Shown: in pieces, positions 1 through 13,557 of the stretch
Layout of the letters: every line of letters starts with the position of its first letter
Numbering within the stretch: position 1 is the stretch's first letter
Assembly (NCBI GenBank): GCA_028023455.1
Contig: JAQFVV010006245.1
Span: 7,213,331-7,277,330 of the forward strand
Length of the DNA stretch: 64,000 nucleotides
Direction of reading: 5' to 3'
DNA from: Epiperipatus broadwayi
Taxonomy: Eukaryota > Onychophora > Udeonychophora > Euonychophora > Peripatidae
Notes under the pieces: model-generated
Databases searched by the model: none
The model's input: only the letters and a program-made list of their open reading frames with translations
Told to the model about the DNA's origin: nothing
Made by a program: the position numbers and the translations under genes

Positions 1-670
1 GAGGATTCAAAGCCTTTTGTCATTTTAGTGTTTTTGAGTTCATAACAGTGATCTAAGTTTATCCCTGGAACATGCAAGTTAATGTAGATGAAGCTCTGAA
101 TGGCTCAGCCATGATTCGGCCCATAGAAACTTCCTACCTTCCTTTCCCTTTTCGGTACTGAAATTATGAAGCTAGCGTACCACCTTAAAATTTGGAGAAT
201 GATGTTTTCCTGGCCAAATGTGCCACCCTCTCTCTCACTGACATAATGCTAGCACTGTAATTTTTTATAGTTAGTTTTCTAGCCTGTTTAACAAAATAAA
301 CTGTAATGATGTGAAATAATGAAATGTTTTTCTTTTTGTAATATTTTTAGTTGGAGTTTAAATCCAACCTCTCATGAAGCTGCCCTCCCCTTTATTCAAA
401 TAAGCCATTCCTGTATTGATAGAGTTTGATATTTGACCGTTAAATGTGAAATAAATAATGTTTTTAGTCTACTTACTGATCAGAATGTACAAGTGTTGTC
501 AATAAATGCTATAAATGAAAATAAAACTATATATCAAATGCCAAGGGCATCCTACAAAATCATACAAACAGTGAAACTCTATTATTGTCATATCTTTATA
601 AGTGTTTTAATGTATAAACATCCACCAAAACATCCAGATAGATCTGTTTGTAACATTGAATAAAATCCTA
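1..670 (+). other. possible 3' UTR / gene tail at left edge
   Basis: The first ~240 bases are clearly less AT-rich than what follows and have no long reading frame. They are followed by several AATAAA hexamers (295-300, 450-455, 659-664, 714-719). This is what the 3' UTR of a plus-strand gene entering from the left would look like, but AATAAA is expected by chance in DNA this AT-rich. No coding exon is recognisable. The 76-codon frame at 433-663 has no family features. Confidence 0.2.
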
Positions 671-760
671 TTTTTAAATATACGTTCAGCCACATTAAAT
701 TCATATCTGTCTAAATAAAATAATTGTATCAAGATCGTCAAATATTTGTAACCAAAAATA

Positions 761-1148
761 AAGTTTTAAATGCGTAAAGTTGAATATATATATATAAAAT
801 CATTTTGAATTTTGTCAAAATATATATTTATATTTTTAAACTTAATCCAGTTGTTCGAATCTCCTTAATAATATTTATATTTATGTGTGTTTTTAACTTA
901 TATCTTCGGATCTGTCATCATCATCATCAGCTGAGTTCTCATGCAAACGATGTAGCACCAGGCTGAGATAGAGTGAATTTATGTGGTATCACTGTAGGTG
1001 TTGTCCATAGTGTTATAGATTTGGGGAATGGGCAAGCAGGTTAGAATTCATGATTGCTCATGACTTGTGTATCTTGGGCATGATTGAATTTGGGGTACTT
1101 TTGCTCAGATTCTAAATCTTGTTGGATGTACATACATTTTTAACCAGT

Positions 1149-1150
<2 letters not shown>
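761..1150. other. intergenic, no gene seen
   Basis: Mixed AT-rich sequence. A short run of ATC triplets at about 917-930 could be a decayed LINE tail, but no LINE coding remnant is seen beside it. The block 900-1100 is somewhat less AT-rich and may be an old repeat that I cannot classify. Confidence 0.3.
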
Positions 1151-1197
<47 letters not shown>

Positions 1198-1200
1198 TGG

Positions 1201-1234
<34 letters not shown>
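1150..1234. repeat. double (TA)n microsatellite with inverted flanks
   Basis: Two (TA)n tracts, about 1152-1196 and 1203-1234, are separated by a CTGG interruption. Just left of the first tract is AACCAGTA and just right of it is TACTGGTT, so the tract sits inside a short inverted repeat and could extrude as a cruciform. The 68-codon frame over this region is only a translation of the microsatellite. Confidence 0.9.
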
Positions 1235-1238
<4 letters not shown>

Positions 1239-4200
1239 AACAAATATTATTTTTGTAATACATTATTGCCTAATTACTTGTCTTATCACCAACAATTTAA
1301 TGCACATAACATGCAGACTTCCTAGAGTTGTCTGGGTAAAACTTGGAATTTTTTTTTCAGGTAACCAACCTGTGCTAATTCTGCTAGTATTTAATATTTT
1401 TTTATAGGATCATTTGTTAACTAAAAGATAAGTTTGTTGATACTAGTTTGTTAATAGCTTTGAAGTAAAGATAATTGTTTTAAAGATACAGTCTACTATG
1501 GGTTTTTGTCTCAAGTAATTGTTAGTTGAATGTCTGCAGAATATACTCAGGAAAAGTGCAATGTATTTTATGAATATTTTTAAGCATTCTCATAATGTGA
1601 CTAATATACTGATTTTCTCTCATGTTTTTATTATAGTGCCTTTAAAAATTTTTTTTTAGAAGATTAGAATTACAGAATATGTTTATCTATTCATTTAGAA
1701 ACCAAATTTTAACACTAACATTCAGAAGAAAAAAAGATTTAATAAAGCTAAAATAATATTTAATTTCGTTTTACTTCAGTTGAGTTGCAACTCGTTCTCT
1801 GTAAAATTATATATGGTCACTTTAATATCTAAACGGAATTTAATAAAGGTCAATCATTTAAATCATTTTTGAAAAAAAAAAAGTAGTAGAAAATAATTAT
1901 CTTCACAGAATTTTCCTGAATGGTATAATATTGAATAGAAGCTGCCATTTTTTTTGTTAATAGGAGACTATAAATAATTTTGGCAATTTCCTAAAAAGAT
2001 AATATTTGACAAGAAATTGACATCTTTATTACAAGCTTTTAAGAAATTCATTTCCGTATAACATAAGTATTTAAAAATGCTAAATTGTTTAATGCTTCAA
2101 AATCAATAATCTCAAAAGTAATAGAACTGGAATAATTTAATCTGTTAGAGCAACCACAATCAGATATCAAAATTTGCAAAGAAACAAAACAATGTTGAAC
2201 AAATTATTGAATATATACAAGCATACTTAAATGGATAGTAATAATATAAAGTGAATTTTATAAGCAGAAAATTCATCAATCAAGCTTTGATTTTGGATAC
2301 AAATGTTACAGTATTGAAGCAGTGTTTTATTAATATGAGAATTAGCAGTGGATGTCTAAAAATATGGCATACAGTCTGAAGATCATATCTTACACATTTT
2401 TTTTTATAACTGTAGAAGTTCTTTGGCAGTCTCCAAAAGAAATCTAGCAATCATATTATCTTCCCTCAATTATAAATTATAGAGTTAAATAAAACTGTCA
2501 AGATTTAAATAGCTATATCATATTATTTTCTTAGTTCAGCAATTTGTGTGAATACATTATTATTTGAAATTTTGGAATAATAATTTATATTATGAAGCAA
2601 ACATTTATCTCTAAATAATTCTGTTTTATTACAAGATTGTGTTTTTTAATCATAAATTTTAAATATGATGAAATTTGAAGATTTAAATCAGTTTCATTAT
2701 TTGTGTAAGCAGAGGCATAAAAATGATGGGCTTTCAAATTATCAGATTTAAATATTTTTGAAATATTCACAAATAAATATTTTACATTTAAATTTCTCTG
2801 CAAATTCATTTTTTTTCATAAGGAAGGCTTAATGTTTCTCTGAAGTTGTTCAAATAATATATAACTCAATTTTACATAGAATGCAAATAATTTTTAATGC
2901 AAATTGGGCTATATTAATAAACATATTATTGTTTTGATTATTTTATATTTTTATTTATTATTAAATATGTTTTATTAATGTAATTATATTGAACTATTAC
3001 TCCTAAGATATATAAATATTGTAACCATATATTTTAGTATAAAATATAATAATTGATGTAACTAGTATAAAAATTTCTCTTTCTTCTTTTGGTGATTTGA
3101 TTGGCTTGATTCGCACTTTGAACAGATTACTCTCTTATATTATTTTAATAGATTTAAATTTGCTTCGTTCCATATGCTAACTCATATCAAAATGTTTAAC
3201 TTTTTAAAAATTTGACAACACATTAAAATTTGGTAAAATATTATTAAAAATAATATTTTATATTTATTTGTTTAAAATGATCTTAAAAATTATTTCTATT
3301 AAATTTACAAAACCATTTGTTCAATTAAATTTAATTATTAAAAATAAATACAGTAATTACGTATGCGTCTCAATGTAAAAAAAGAAAAGAGCGCGAATTT
3401 AAGGGAAGATCGTCTGTTAGTTTGCTTTTGGAGGGAGAAAGAAAAGAAAATGGTAAAAGGCAAATGGTGTAAATTTGATAAGCTTATTTTAAAATAGTTA
3501 ACAAGTAAATGGATTACCACAAAATTTGCTATAAACGTAAATATAACATAGTGGTAATTAATTATAAGATGAATTGCTAAATTTAAAAGTCTGTTCAAGT
3601 CGGCTGGCCAAGTGGATCGAATCACCGGTAATAATTTCCCAATATTACATTTTTAAAATGTCGGAGCTTCCCAGTTTAAATTTAAAAGAATTAATTGCAA
3701 GAATTTGGTATGTTTTAAAATGTTTATTATTCTACAATTTGGAAAAATTAAATAAGTATTTTAATTACAGAATTTTTTATGAATATAAAAATTTGCTTTT
3801 TAAAAAAAAAGAAGAAGTTTAAATTCAAGTAAAATGTTAAGTTATCAACATAGTTTAATATTTCCGTATCTAATTCTAATAAAAATATAGTATTGATTGA
3901 TATTTAACTTTACAATGACAGTAATCTATTTGCTAGTTAATTTGTTTAACATTTGGATAATAAATAGTCTTCAAAGAATTAATCAAAGCTATTTTCTAAT
4001 TTTATCGTCAGTTGGAATGATTGAATTAATTGCTATAATTAGTATTCCTAGATTTAAGCGTGGATGAATAAATATTCGCATGGATGTGATAAACTTGGAA
4101 CATTTTTAATAGAGAAATGTAGAGATTAATAACTTTTGAAAAACATTTTCATTTAAATTCTGCGTGTCATGTTTTTGAAATTGTTTCATGTTTATGTAGC

Positions 4201-4340
4201 CACGTAAAATCGGTAATCTAATAGTGATTATAATAACAAATACAAATGGATAAAATTGCATGTATGGAATTCAACTAAAGATATAGCTATTGCTTCGTAT
4301 ATTTATTGTTCGACGCATCGTACATGGATTCCACGGATCC
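1235..4340. other. AT-rich intergenic DNA
   Basis: No exon, RNA gene or recognised transposon. The frames at 2585-2809, 3338-3625 and 3574-3822 are Phe/Ile/Asn/Lys-rich, lack any family motif and look like chance frames. A slightly less AT-rich patch at 3360-3660 has no recognisable content. Confidence 0.6.
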
Positions 4341-4350
4341 TATTTGGAAT

Positions 4351-4468
4351 TATAAAATGCTATACAATCCAATTTGTGATACACGCACCTGCTATAATTC
4401 ATGTAGTGAACTATAAAATGCTATACAGTTAATTTATATCACACACACACCTGTTAAATTTTATGTAT
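4351..4468. repeat. imperfect tandem duplication, ~61-bp period
   Basis: A unit beginning TATAAAATGCTATACA occurs at 4351 and again at 4412. Both copies continue through a CA-rich CACACCTG-like stretch to a TTATGTA-like end. The second copy has an expanded (CA)n. No function is implied. Confidence 0.7.
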
Positions 4469-4894
4469 TTGATGAATAATGTATTATTTAATTTTATCGT
4501 TATATGAACTTGCATGTGAAGTTCATAAGTTATATTTTATTAAGTTTAAATTAATAGGGGTTGAATAAAATATTTATTCAAGAGAATAGCGCTTGCGAAA
4601 AGCTTGAAAAGTACGAAATGAATTCATGAGATGTATCAATCTTTGTGAGGTATTTTGTAAGTCTTTCCAGATTTATATTCCTATACTAATATTACTTATA
4701 CTATATTACCTATGTTTTATTTTAAGCAAGATAAGTTAGTACATTAGTTGTCCTGATTAGTGTAACATTTTATTAAGCAAGAACCCACATTTGCTAAAGT
4801 GTCAGCATTTTCTGAATGGTCAGAACTGAGGAGGATGATCTTGCACTTTAATGTGAAGTAAATAGTAATGTTGTTTTATAATGTTAAAGGGCAT

Positions 4895-5083
4895 TAATCT
4901 GTGCTGGTGGTTAATCCGCAGATTACTTAATTGCCATTTTTTGTATTTTACACTCATTCCTGCGCTGGTGGTTAATCCGCGGAATGGTGTACTTGTACTT
5001 ATTGCTTTATGATGGTGTATAAATCCACCAAAGTGTTTAGTGTTATTTAATTCCTACGTGTAGATGAATACATCCACAGGAAT
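4895..5083. repeat. series of four short stem-loops
   Basis: Four successive hairpins begin at 4895, 4955, 5005 and 5050. Hairpin 1 pairs TAATCTG (4895-4901) with CAGATTA (4919-4925). Hairpin 2 pairs CATTCC (4955-4960) with GGAATG (4981-4986), plus GCG/CGC inside. Both share the loop CTGGTGGTTAATC although their outer stems differ. Hairpin 3 pairs CTTT/AAAG and GGTG/CACC, and is weaker. Hairpin 4 pairs ATTCCT/AGGAAT, GTG/CAC and GATG/CATC around a 4-nt loop. Stems kept while sequences differ suggest a structural repeat. Function is unknown. Confidence 0.55.
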
Positions 5084-5089
5084 ATGTTT

Positions 5090-6090
5090 GCTTCACAGAT
5101 ATAAGTTGGGCAAAGTATTTTAGTTAATCTGCTAAATCATCTTCTTTCATTTGTAAACATAATTTATAGGTTAGATCATCAAATGGTAGCAGGACACTCT
5201 ATTCAAGTTACTTCATGATAATTAACTGTTGGTTGATTATTATTTACCGGAATGTAAGTTTACATTTTCACTTTATTTAATGATTACATTATAGCTAAAT
5301 CCTACAGACATAATATTATTTATTATATGATTATAAGTTTACGGTAGGGATTTATTGAATCTGGAAATGACGTTAAATATTTCATGAGTTTGATGCTGAA
5401 TTTCGTATAATCTCCTCAATATTCATTATATTAGATTGAAATAAGGTATGATTAGATTTTAAAACTGTACCTATGAGATGTTATTGAAGAAAGTCAATGG
5501 AATTATCATTTATTTATTTTATTTGTTTATTTATGTCTTTAATTCTAACATTGGAATTAATTACTTATTATTCATAAATTTGTAAATAAAAGTTGATTTA
5601 TAATTAAACTTACTGTGCCGTTGCTATGTGTCATTCATAAAATCAGAAATCATAAACTTTGGATAGAGCATACATTATAGAGCATACCTTGAATTACATA
5701 TTATCGTCAACATGATATAAGAGTTTATAAATATTTTTTTTGAGAAAACATTTGGATGCTTTTCGTCTTTGGTAGTTTATGATGTGTAAGGTACAATAAA
5801 ATCCCATTTACCTTTTCCATCATTTTGGCTTTGCGTAGTTGATTCTAGTATAAAATATAAATTAATTATTAAACTTGTAAACAGATTTACCAAATAATGA
5901 TATGATTCAATATATTTACTTAACGTTTTTAAATTGTCATTTGTCAGTATAATAAGAGTCTCAATAATATAGTAAACTATATAAAAAAAAAGAACCCAAG
6001 TATTTATATTTATTTATTGCAAAGCTTTACCTGGACTAGCATTTGTATTAAAAATCATATAGATGGTTTAAAATTTCATAATCTTATGTA
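5090..6090. other. AT-rich intergenic DNA
   Basis: No reading frame, RNA gene or repeat family recognised. Confidence 0.6.
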
Positions 6091-6363
6091 GTTCCACAAA
6101 TTATGCCATCTTGTACATGGTCGGCCATAGGGTCGCATACCATAAAAAATCGCAAATTAAGGTTTAAAAGTAAGAACATTGCACTTATAATTTGTTTAAT
6201 GTATTTTATCATACTACTATGATAGGTCTTCGTGGTACACCCTGGCTGCGATCAAATTAAATCATAAAAGTTTATGTTAGATCATTAGTTTGATCTATGG
6301 TAAGTTGCTCCAGATGTTGATTGTGGTCTTTGCTGCATAAAATAGATAGCATGATATGCTTTT

Positions 6364-6597
6364 GGTTACAGCTCTTAATAGCTGACAATGTGCAGCGGGA
6401 GTTGATCAGTGATCAAGGTTACAATTCTTAGTGCACTTATGTTTTGGTGATATTACGTAGTTGGGACACAATCAAATGGTTACAATTTTTGGTGCCGCCA
6501 CGAGTTCGGCACGATAGGTAGTTGAGAGGGCAATGGCCTTCGATGGCTATAGTTGGCCACGAGAAGATTTACGGTTACAATATATATATATATATAT
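6364..6597. repeat. spaced GGTTACA(AT) direct repeats ending in (TA)n
   Basis: GGTTACA occurs at 6364, and GGTTACAAT at 6417, 6478 and 6573. The second and third copies are each preceded by ATCAA and followed by a T-rich then GTGC-like stretch. The last copy runs into a (TA)n tract. The surrounding 6100-6600 block is less AT-rich than its neighbours and is probably an old degenerate tandem repeat or transposon fragment. I do not recognise the family. Confidence 0.45.
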
Positions 6598-6599
6598 TC

Positions 6600-9500
6600 T
6601 AACCTTCATCTCGTGCATCCTCACTTCCAGATAATATATGATATAAAATAAAACGGGCTCTATCTCAGTTAATAATTAATAACTAAAATATTCATCATTA
6701 AAATATTTCACTAGCTCAAATTTAAAATACGAATAAGGTTCAGTTTATAAAAATAAATTAAATAAATATTTAATATTTTCATGAGACTTGAAGTGAAAAT
6801 ACAGGTGACAAGATAGATTACATTGAGCCAATATCCTACAGGATACTACCTCAATGGCATAAGAACACTATCCCCCTTTATTACTATTTTAAATAACAAA
6901 CTCATAGTATTCTTACGACTTTAATAACTTTTACTCACTAAGATTAAACTAATAATTAAATCTTAATCTTCTATTTAATAATCTAGCTCAATAAAATAAT
7001 CTCAGGTTCATAAAGTTTATTCTAAGTTAATAAAAATACGGTAATAAAATATGAGAAGGGATTTTATGTCATAATCTACTACACTGAAATTAATAATAAT
7101 AAATAACAGTAATAATATTCTTCATTGTTTAACTAATTCTGTATATCTTTTCTTTTACTATAATTTTATTATCATAATGAAATAAACAATATAATATGAT
7201 TTTATATCTTCATGTAATGATATAATAAATACGTGGTAGCATTTTGATAATCTGATAAACAAAATATGTGTGGCAACTGATAGCATATAATTTAATATAA
7301 TATTGTGATAACTGATTTATGACCAATAAAATAATGTAAAATTATGATTATTTAATTATAATGTATACCAATAAAATATTTAAAATTCTTAAAATAATTT
7401 TCTATTTATCTTTTTTTTTCAAAATTATATATTTGTTTCAATTATTATGCATATATCGTGATTTCATGCAGCGATGTGGAGAAATAAATAACTCGGACAC
7501 AAAATTTTTGAAATAACAAAATTTAACAAAGTTTATTACTAACAACAAATAAATAAACAATTTATTTACACTATTTACAGTGGATATCCTTAACTTTTTT
7601 ACTTTACAGTTGGTTATAAAAAAAATAATTTATATTTCAATTATATCTTTATTTAGATTTAGTACAATATTAAAAAAAAATTTGTAATACAAATATATTT
7701 ATCTACTTTATTAGCAACAGCATTTTATCCTTAATATTATTAAACTATCTTATTTTAAAAATTCATACTTAGAAAAACATTCTATAGAAAACAAAATTTT
7801 ATAATGAGTATGGATTTCTCAAAATATTAAAAAAAAATTTTCATCTTGCAAAGTCAAAGATGTTACACAAAATATTATCCAAAATTCAGTACTAGATTTT
7901 AGTATTTATCACACAATGTTTACTAATCATAATATATTCTTCTTTAAGCCTTACTTTAGTATGATATAAGTGTAATCATTAATATATTTCTGTTAATCAA
8001 TAAACAAAAATATACTATGCATATTGTTTACATAATTTACTTTGTACTATTGTATCTTAAAAAAATATGCAATACTTATTTTTCTCTTAAAAAAAATAAT
8101 ACTAAAGCATTTAAAATTATTATCACTTTAAAGAAAATATCTTTGTTTAGATACTTTATTTTAAAAAAGTTTATATTTCATTTCCGAAATAAAATTCAAA
8201 ATATATTCTATGATTCTTTTCTTTCCTTAGGATACTTTGGATCTTCAATTTTAAGTTATAATATTCTGCTCCTTATAAGCAAATAAACTAATCTTATCCA
8301 AAAAACGATAGCATAACCTTAATTCTAAATTATTTATAATTTCTTTTAAAATATCTTACTAAACGATGCAGTTACATGAAATAAAGATAGCGAAAACATA
8401 TGCATAGGATTAAGGAAGAAAGCTAGAGTATTACTCTTGACGTATCTCAAAATCATGGTACAGTGCGAAGAGGTATGACATTTACTTGCCTAATATCCTC
8501 TAGTACAGGGACGATGTTAAAGCTATTTCTTCAGCTTTATTAGAACATCAAATATTTAAAGAAATATAAACACTGTCCAAATAAAATGTGTATCAGTCAT
8601 AGGGCTATGTTAACTATGCTGATAACCACATAAAGACTAAATATTATTTCCATTCCTTATAACATCCTATTTCTTAAAACATCATCTTGGTTTCCTGTTC
8701 ACTAAGTACTTCCAAGCCACTATCTCAACATTATTTCTCAAGATTTTCCACATCTTACATCGATAAATAACTATCTGCATTTACAAAACAATAAATAAAA
8801 TTCATTAATAGTTAAACAATCTTACGATTCCATAAGAAAAGTTGCTTACTTCATTGCTCTGTATGTTTAATCATATACAATCTACTTAGACAATATTTGA
8901 ATATCCTAACATGAAAATTTTAAAAGAATCACATAATTATTTGTTATGTTGGATTATATCACTAATAAAAAAAAAATCAAAAAATTGTCGTATGCATATT
9001 TTCAAATCAATCCTATCTCATAATGTTTTTTAAAATGTTGTATAAAAATGCGTTTACATTTATAATAAAAAAAAAACTTTTACACTTCATCCTTACAATT
9101 CATAGATGATCTAAAGAAAACAAAAAAATATACATTATAAATTATCAATAGTTATTATTATTACCAATAACCTTTATCTAGTCATCGTGTTCAGTAGGCT
9201 TTTCTTTATCCACTTGAGCATTGCAGATATAAAAAAAAATCACACCCATACACTTTATATTAAAATATTTTTAGCTAAATTATTAGATTGTTATATTCTA
9301 AAATTTTAATATTAATAAATTAATGTTTTTATGTTTTTCCTAATCTTATATAAAAATTTAGATTTAAACTAGGTTAACAAAATAAAAGGAATCAAAACTA
9401 TATTTACATATTTTCTTGACAATAGTTCCTGATAAGTCCAAAATGTTTATTATTTTCTTTAGAGTTTTTAAAAATGTTCTCCTCCACACATTAAAGTTTA

Positions 9501-11416
9501 AAATAAAATAATTATTAATCCATTTGGTAAAATTTATAGAAAATAATCCTTGGTTTTAGTATTTAGGACGATAATTATTAAATCATAATATTAATTAATC
9601 CCATGAAGCTTCTTACTCTTCTCTACCAATATTCTCTGCGTATCCGATGCATCAATCCATCTAATTTAACTTTAAAAATATTCGATAAACTTTTAAGTAC
9701 TATTTGTATTTCCATGGATCCATCTTTTATTCAACTATGTGTTCACTTTTTATATATGTTTCCTTCCTGATACATTTAAACTTTCATTTGGTAGTATATG
9801 ATATAAAATATTTTTTTAAAATTGTTACCTTCAGAAAGTATATAACATTTTACTCCTTTGAATATAATATTCTATAAAATGATTCATGAGATATACTTGT
9901 CTCATTATTATTTAAAAAATAAATCTTGGATAGGCTTATAAATAATAATCCGTTTCAATACATTTTTTAGACTCCGTATAATGTCCGAGCTGTGGTTTTT
10001 TTATGTACCAGAACAGTTCTTCGGTTAAATATTAATAAAGCTGTATCAATAAATATTTCAAATATTTTTACAGTATTACAATTTATATCCATTTTATTTC
10101 ATAGTATATCCATTTTTTATTGCGAAGTTTAGGTTAAATTTTTAGATAAAATACGACTGATAAAGGAACTTTAAAAATTTAACAAAGCATGTTAAACGAA
10201 ATTATTAAAATATTTTTTAGTTTACACTCTCTTTTTTTGCAAGTTAACTTTTAAAATATTAATTAATTTTTGCAAATAAATTATGAGAAAGTACAAAAAA
10301 AAAATTGACTAAAATAAAAAATAAAAAAAAAATACTATCTCTTTGAGAGCTGCTAATATATCTTTCTTTGGTTTCAATACATTATTAATCTCCCCTATAC
10401 CCCCATGCAATTCGTATTTATAGTCTGTAAGAATACCTATCCCTATTGGTTAATTCTTACTTTAGCTTGAGAACAAATTTACATATTTCCAATTTCAAGT
10501 AGAATTGAATTTCAAAATTAGAAATTATGATGTAATAAAATTTAAAAAATATTATTTAAAATATTACTTTTGAATCAATTATTATTTTATTAAAATTATT
10601 TAAACATTTAAAATAACTTTTAAAATAACCTTAATAACCTATTCCATTTAGCTATTTTTATTTAAACAAAATATTTAATTTTTATTATATCTGTATTCAT
10701 CTTTATGATACTATTTAAAACATTACATCATTTAAATATGCAATAATGACAGTTAACTTAATATTTATTATTTTTTGCTTTTATGATAGGCAATAATTCT
10801 ATCCAATTCTATAATATAACTTTTAAAATATTTTAAACTTTGTTATTAATTCAAACACGCGTGTTTGTGAACGTATGTAATATACAAGTCACATGATCAA
10901 TAACTTTGACAGATGATTTTCAATCTATTTCTCTGCCCAGATTTATAAAATTGATACACTTATTATATTATATAAAATAATTATAAAAAATTTGGAAGAA
11001 TAATTTAGAAAATATAGAATTAGATATAATTTTCACCATCATAAAGTTTATTTTAAAATATACTATATTAATTTTGACTATTTAAATATGATTACAAATT
11101 TAAACATAGCATTTATTAAATTATACATTTTTAAACTATTAAAATTGAATTTTTAAATATACTTTTAATTATTTATAGCTGTGTTATTTAATATGGCCAG
11201 CTTTTACAACCATATGAAACAATATTTTAAACTTTACATAACTATTTTTGAAACAATTCGCTATAATTTTATATACCACATATTTTCTTTAGCTTTAAAT
11301 TGTACTTAAAAAATGTAATTGACTTAATACAATTACCATATTAAAAGAACATATTCTAAATTTAAAATTTTTAGTAATTGATTGCTATGAACTATTACTG
11401 ATCTATAGAAAAGGGC

Positions 11417-11420
<4 letters not shown>
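6600..11420. other. long AT-rich stretch, no gene seen
   Basis: Extremely AT-rich, with A and T runs throughout. The 89-codon frame at 8017-8286 is a Lys/Phe/Ile-rich chance frame. Less AT-rich patches at 7450-7590, 8397-8530 and 10380-10470 may be old repeat remnants. I could not assign them. Confidence 0.6.

Positions 11421-11461
<41 letters not shown>
11421..11461. repeat. (TA)n microsatellite
   Basis: About twenty uninterrupted TA units. Confidence 0.95.
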
Positions 11462-11464
<3 letters not shown>

Positions 11465-11759
11465 GGTATACATATGCCTTTACATTATTTTAAAATTAAA
11501 ATAAAAGGGAAAATAAATCTTAAGTAAAAATGATTTTATTAAAAACTAAAAGCCAAAATTAAAAGAGTTATGTTAACATATATATTGCACAGATAGAAAA
11601 CTTTAAAAGTATTTTTTTTAAAGGAAAAAATATATTTGAAAGTATTTTTTTGTAAAAATAAAGATCTAAAGATAAAGATTGATATTTTTGAAAATAAAAA
11701 TAAATGTTGATTTCTATCATGTTTAATCTTAGAAAATGGAAATGATTGTTTTATTAATT

Positions 11760-13050
11760 AAATATAAAGCAAACTAGCCCTTGGGGCACTTAAATAATAA
11801 AGGTCAAATAAGAGAATGAAATTAAAGAATGACCAATGGAAGCACCACGCCACAGCATGGACCAAAAAAGAGATCTTAGGATCAGTGACATCTTGTTCAA
11901 TGAATCTGAAAATTTACTGATAAGGGAGGTCTAATCCTGTAAAAAGAAAAAATAGTTGTTGTCTTGAGCTGACTATTAATCGACATATGAACTGTAGCTG
12001 TATTGTAGACTCCATGATGTAGGAGTCTGCAATAGATTTAATTTCCTGTAATATACCAGCTGAGGCAGTCTCCAAACTAATGAGCACTGAATGGAAGCAA
12101 ACAATGAACCGATCCTCCCAGAAATATTAAATGGACTTCAGATCTCTCATGGACAAGATAGACTTCAGACCCCTCATGGAAAGTATGAACTCTTGTTTAT
12201 TCAATATGAACTTTAACAAACTTTCAATTAGTTATATAAAGTATGAACTCTTATCTGACCTAAAAAGAAAAATTCTAAATCAATTATTAATAATTTTTTT
12301 AATGCATTATGTCTGCTAATCATTTCCATTTTTCATTTTATTTATTTTATCTATTAACTAAATATATTAAATTTTAAGTTGGGTATAGATATCTGCATAT
12401 ATTCATTATGTAGATTATGTCTTAATATTTTTATACATGAAAATATATGTATATATCGATAAATATGACACCTCGTGCTGAGGGTCTAAACATATTTACT
12501 GGTATATCTTTTAAGTTGTTGTTCTCAATGTGGCACCTTATGATGAGTGTCATTGGATTTACTTTATTGTAAATTTCCCTCAGCAATTCCATCAATAACT
12601 TTATAATTAAAATCGTTTATGTTTATTTTAAAGGGGTTTAATTTCAGGCTATTTGTTTCGTAGTTAGGTCAATGCTGGTGGAGGGATATATGGGTGTTTA
12701 TATTAATGTAATGTGAAGCATGTTAGCATACAGGGCAAAGCCCAATTGAATACATGACCAAAGATGTAGTCATTGCATTGCAATGGATACAGATGTATTT
12801 TTGACCCCTTTAGTTCTATGAATAAGGACTATAAGTTGGCAAATAGACCACTCTCCTCCATATGTAGTATTTCTCTTAAATATTATATACAAGATTTCTT
12901 CACCAGACATGCACATTCCTGTACTGGACAAGGACCATGTTCTTCAAATAATATCATGCTGCAGATGCACATTCCTGACAGTGTGATTTTATGTTAGCAT
13001 CTTCATATTGCATTGGTTGTGTCTGTATATCTGGAAATGGCATTGGGTTG
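11760..13050. other. less AT-rich block with local duplications, unclassified
   Basis: This block is visibly less AT-rich than its surroundings. It contains a 31-bp tandem near-duplication at 12131 and 12162 (GACTTCAGA..CTCATGGA) and a second short direct repeat, AAAGTATGAACTCTT, at about 12180 and 12238. The short frames at 12131-12319 and 12773-12997 do not resemble a known family. The block is probably an old transposon remnant, but no motif fixes its type. Confidence 0.35.
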
Positions 13051-13557
13051 GCTATGAACTTTTAGTCTGAGTTTGAATGATTGCTTTTGAAAAGTTTTTA
13101 ACTGAGTAATCTGTGTAGCCTAACTATACTCAACATTATAAAACAAACTGCTATAAACTGTACATTTATGTGGACTTACTAAAATAATAATTTAAATTTA
13201 AAATTAATAATAAAATCTAAATCTATTCTCAAATTTATATATGTACGTCAATAAATGTTTTTTTGTGTGTGTTATTACTGGCAGTAGTTTATATTTTTTT
13301 TAAAAAATCTTTTTCTTTATTAAAATGTTTTAAATAAATTCTTATATATTAAATCTCTGTGTCTCCTTGAGCTAGTGGCATGGCTAATGATCAATAATAA
13401 TATATAATATAAAGTTGGATCTTTAACAGTACATATCTGCCTACTATACAAATATTCCAGGTTCGAATGGCCTGGTGGCACCCTGTATGAGAGATACGGT
13501 AAGACTCAATACACGCTGACTGTTATAATATATATATATATAATATTTAAATATATG

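Noticed and set aside
1119-1325. 68-codon frame rich in Ile-Tyr
   Set aside because: A direct translation of the (TA)n tract.
3598-3632. A-box-like TGGCCAAGTGG and, on the minus strand, a GATTCGATCC B-box-like string
   Set aside because: The two fall on opposite strands and at the same place, so no tRNA or SINE can be built.
3338-3822. Overlapping 95- and 82-codon frames on opposite strands
   Set aside because: Composition follows the AT-rich DNA, with no motif, no splice context and mutual overlap.
4895-5083. Regular hairpins that could be mistaken for a CRISPR array
   Set aside because: Eukaryotic context, stems differ between copies and there are no identical repeats with unique spacers.
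6493-6512. CACGAGTTCGGCACGA, which resembles a cDNA cloning adaptor
   Set aside because: Only a partial match, in continuous genomic-looking sequence with no vector on either side.
10380-10450. Minus-strand CCAAT box followed by TATAAATA, a promoter-like arrangement
   Set aside because: No gene or LTR could be tied to it, and such motifs are expected by chance in AT-rich DNA.
13444-13500. B-box-like GGTTCGAATGGC, possibly a tRNA-derived SINE
   Set aside because: No A box at the right distance and no target duplication.
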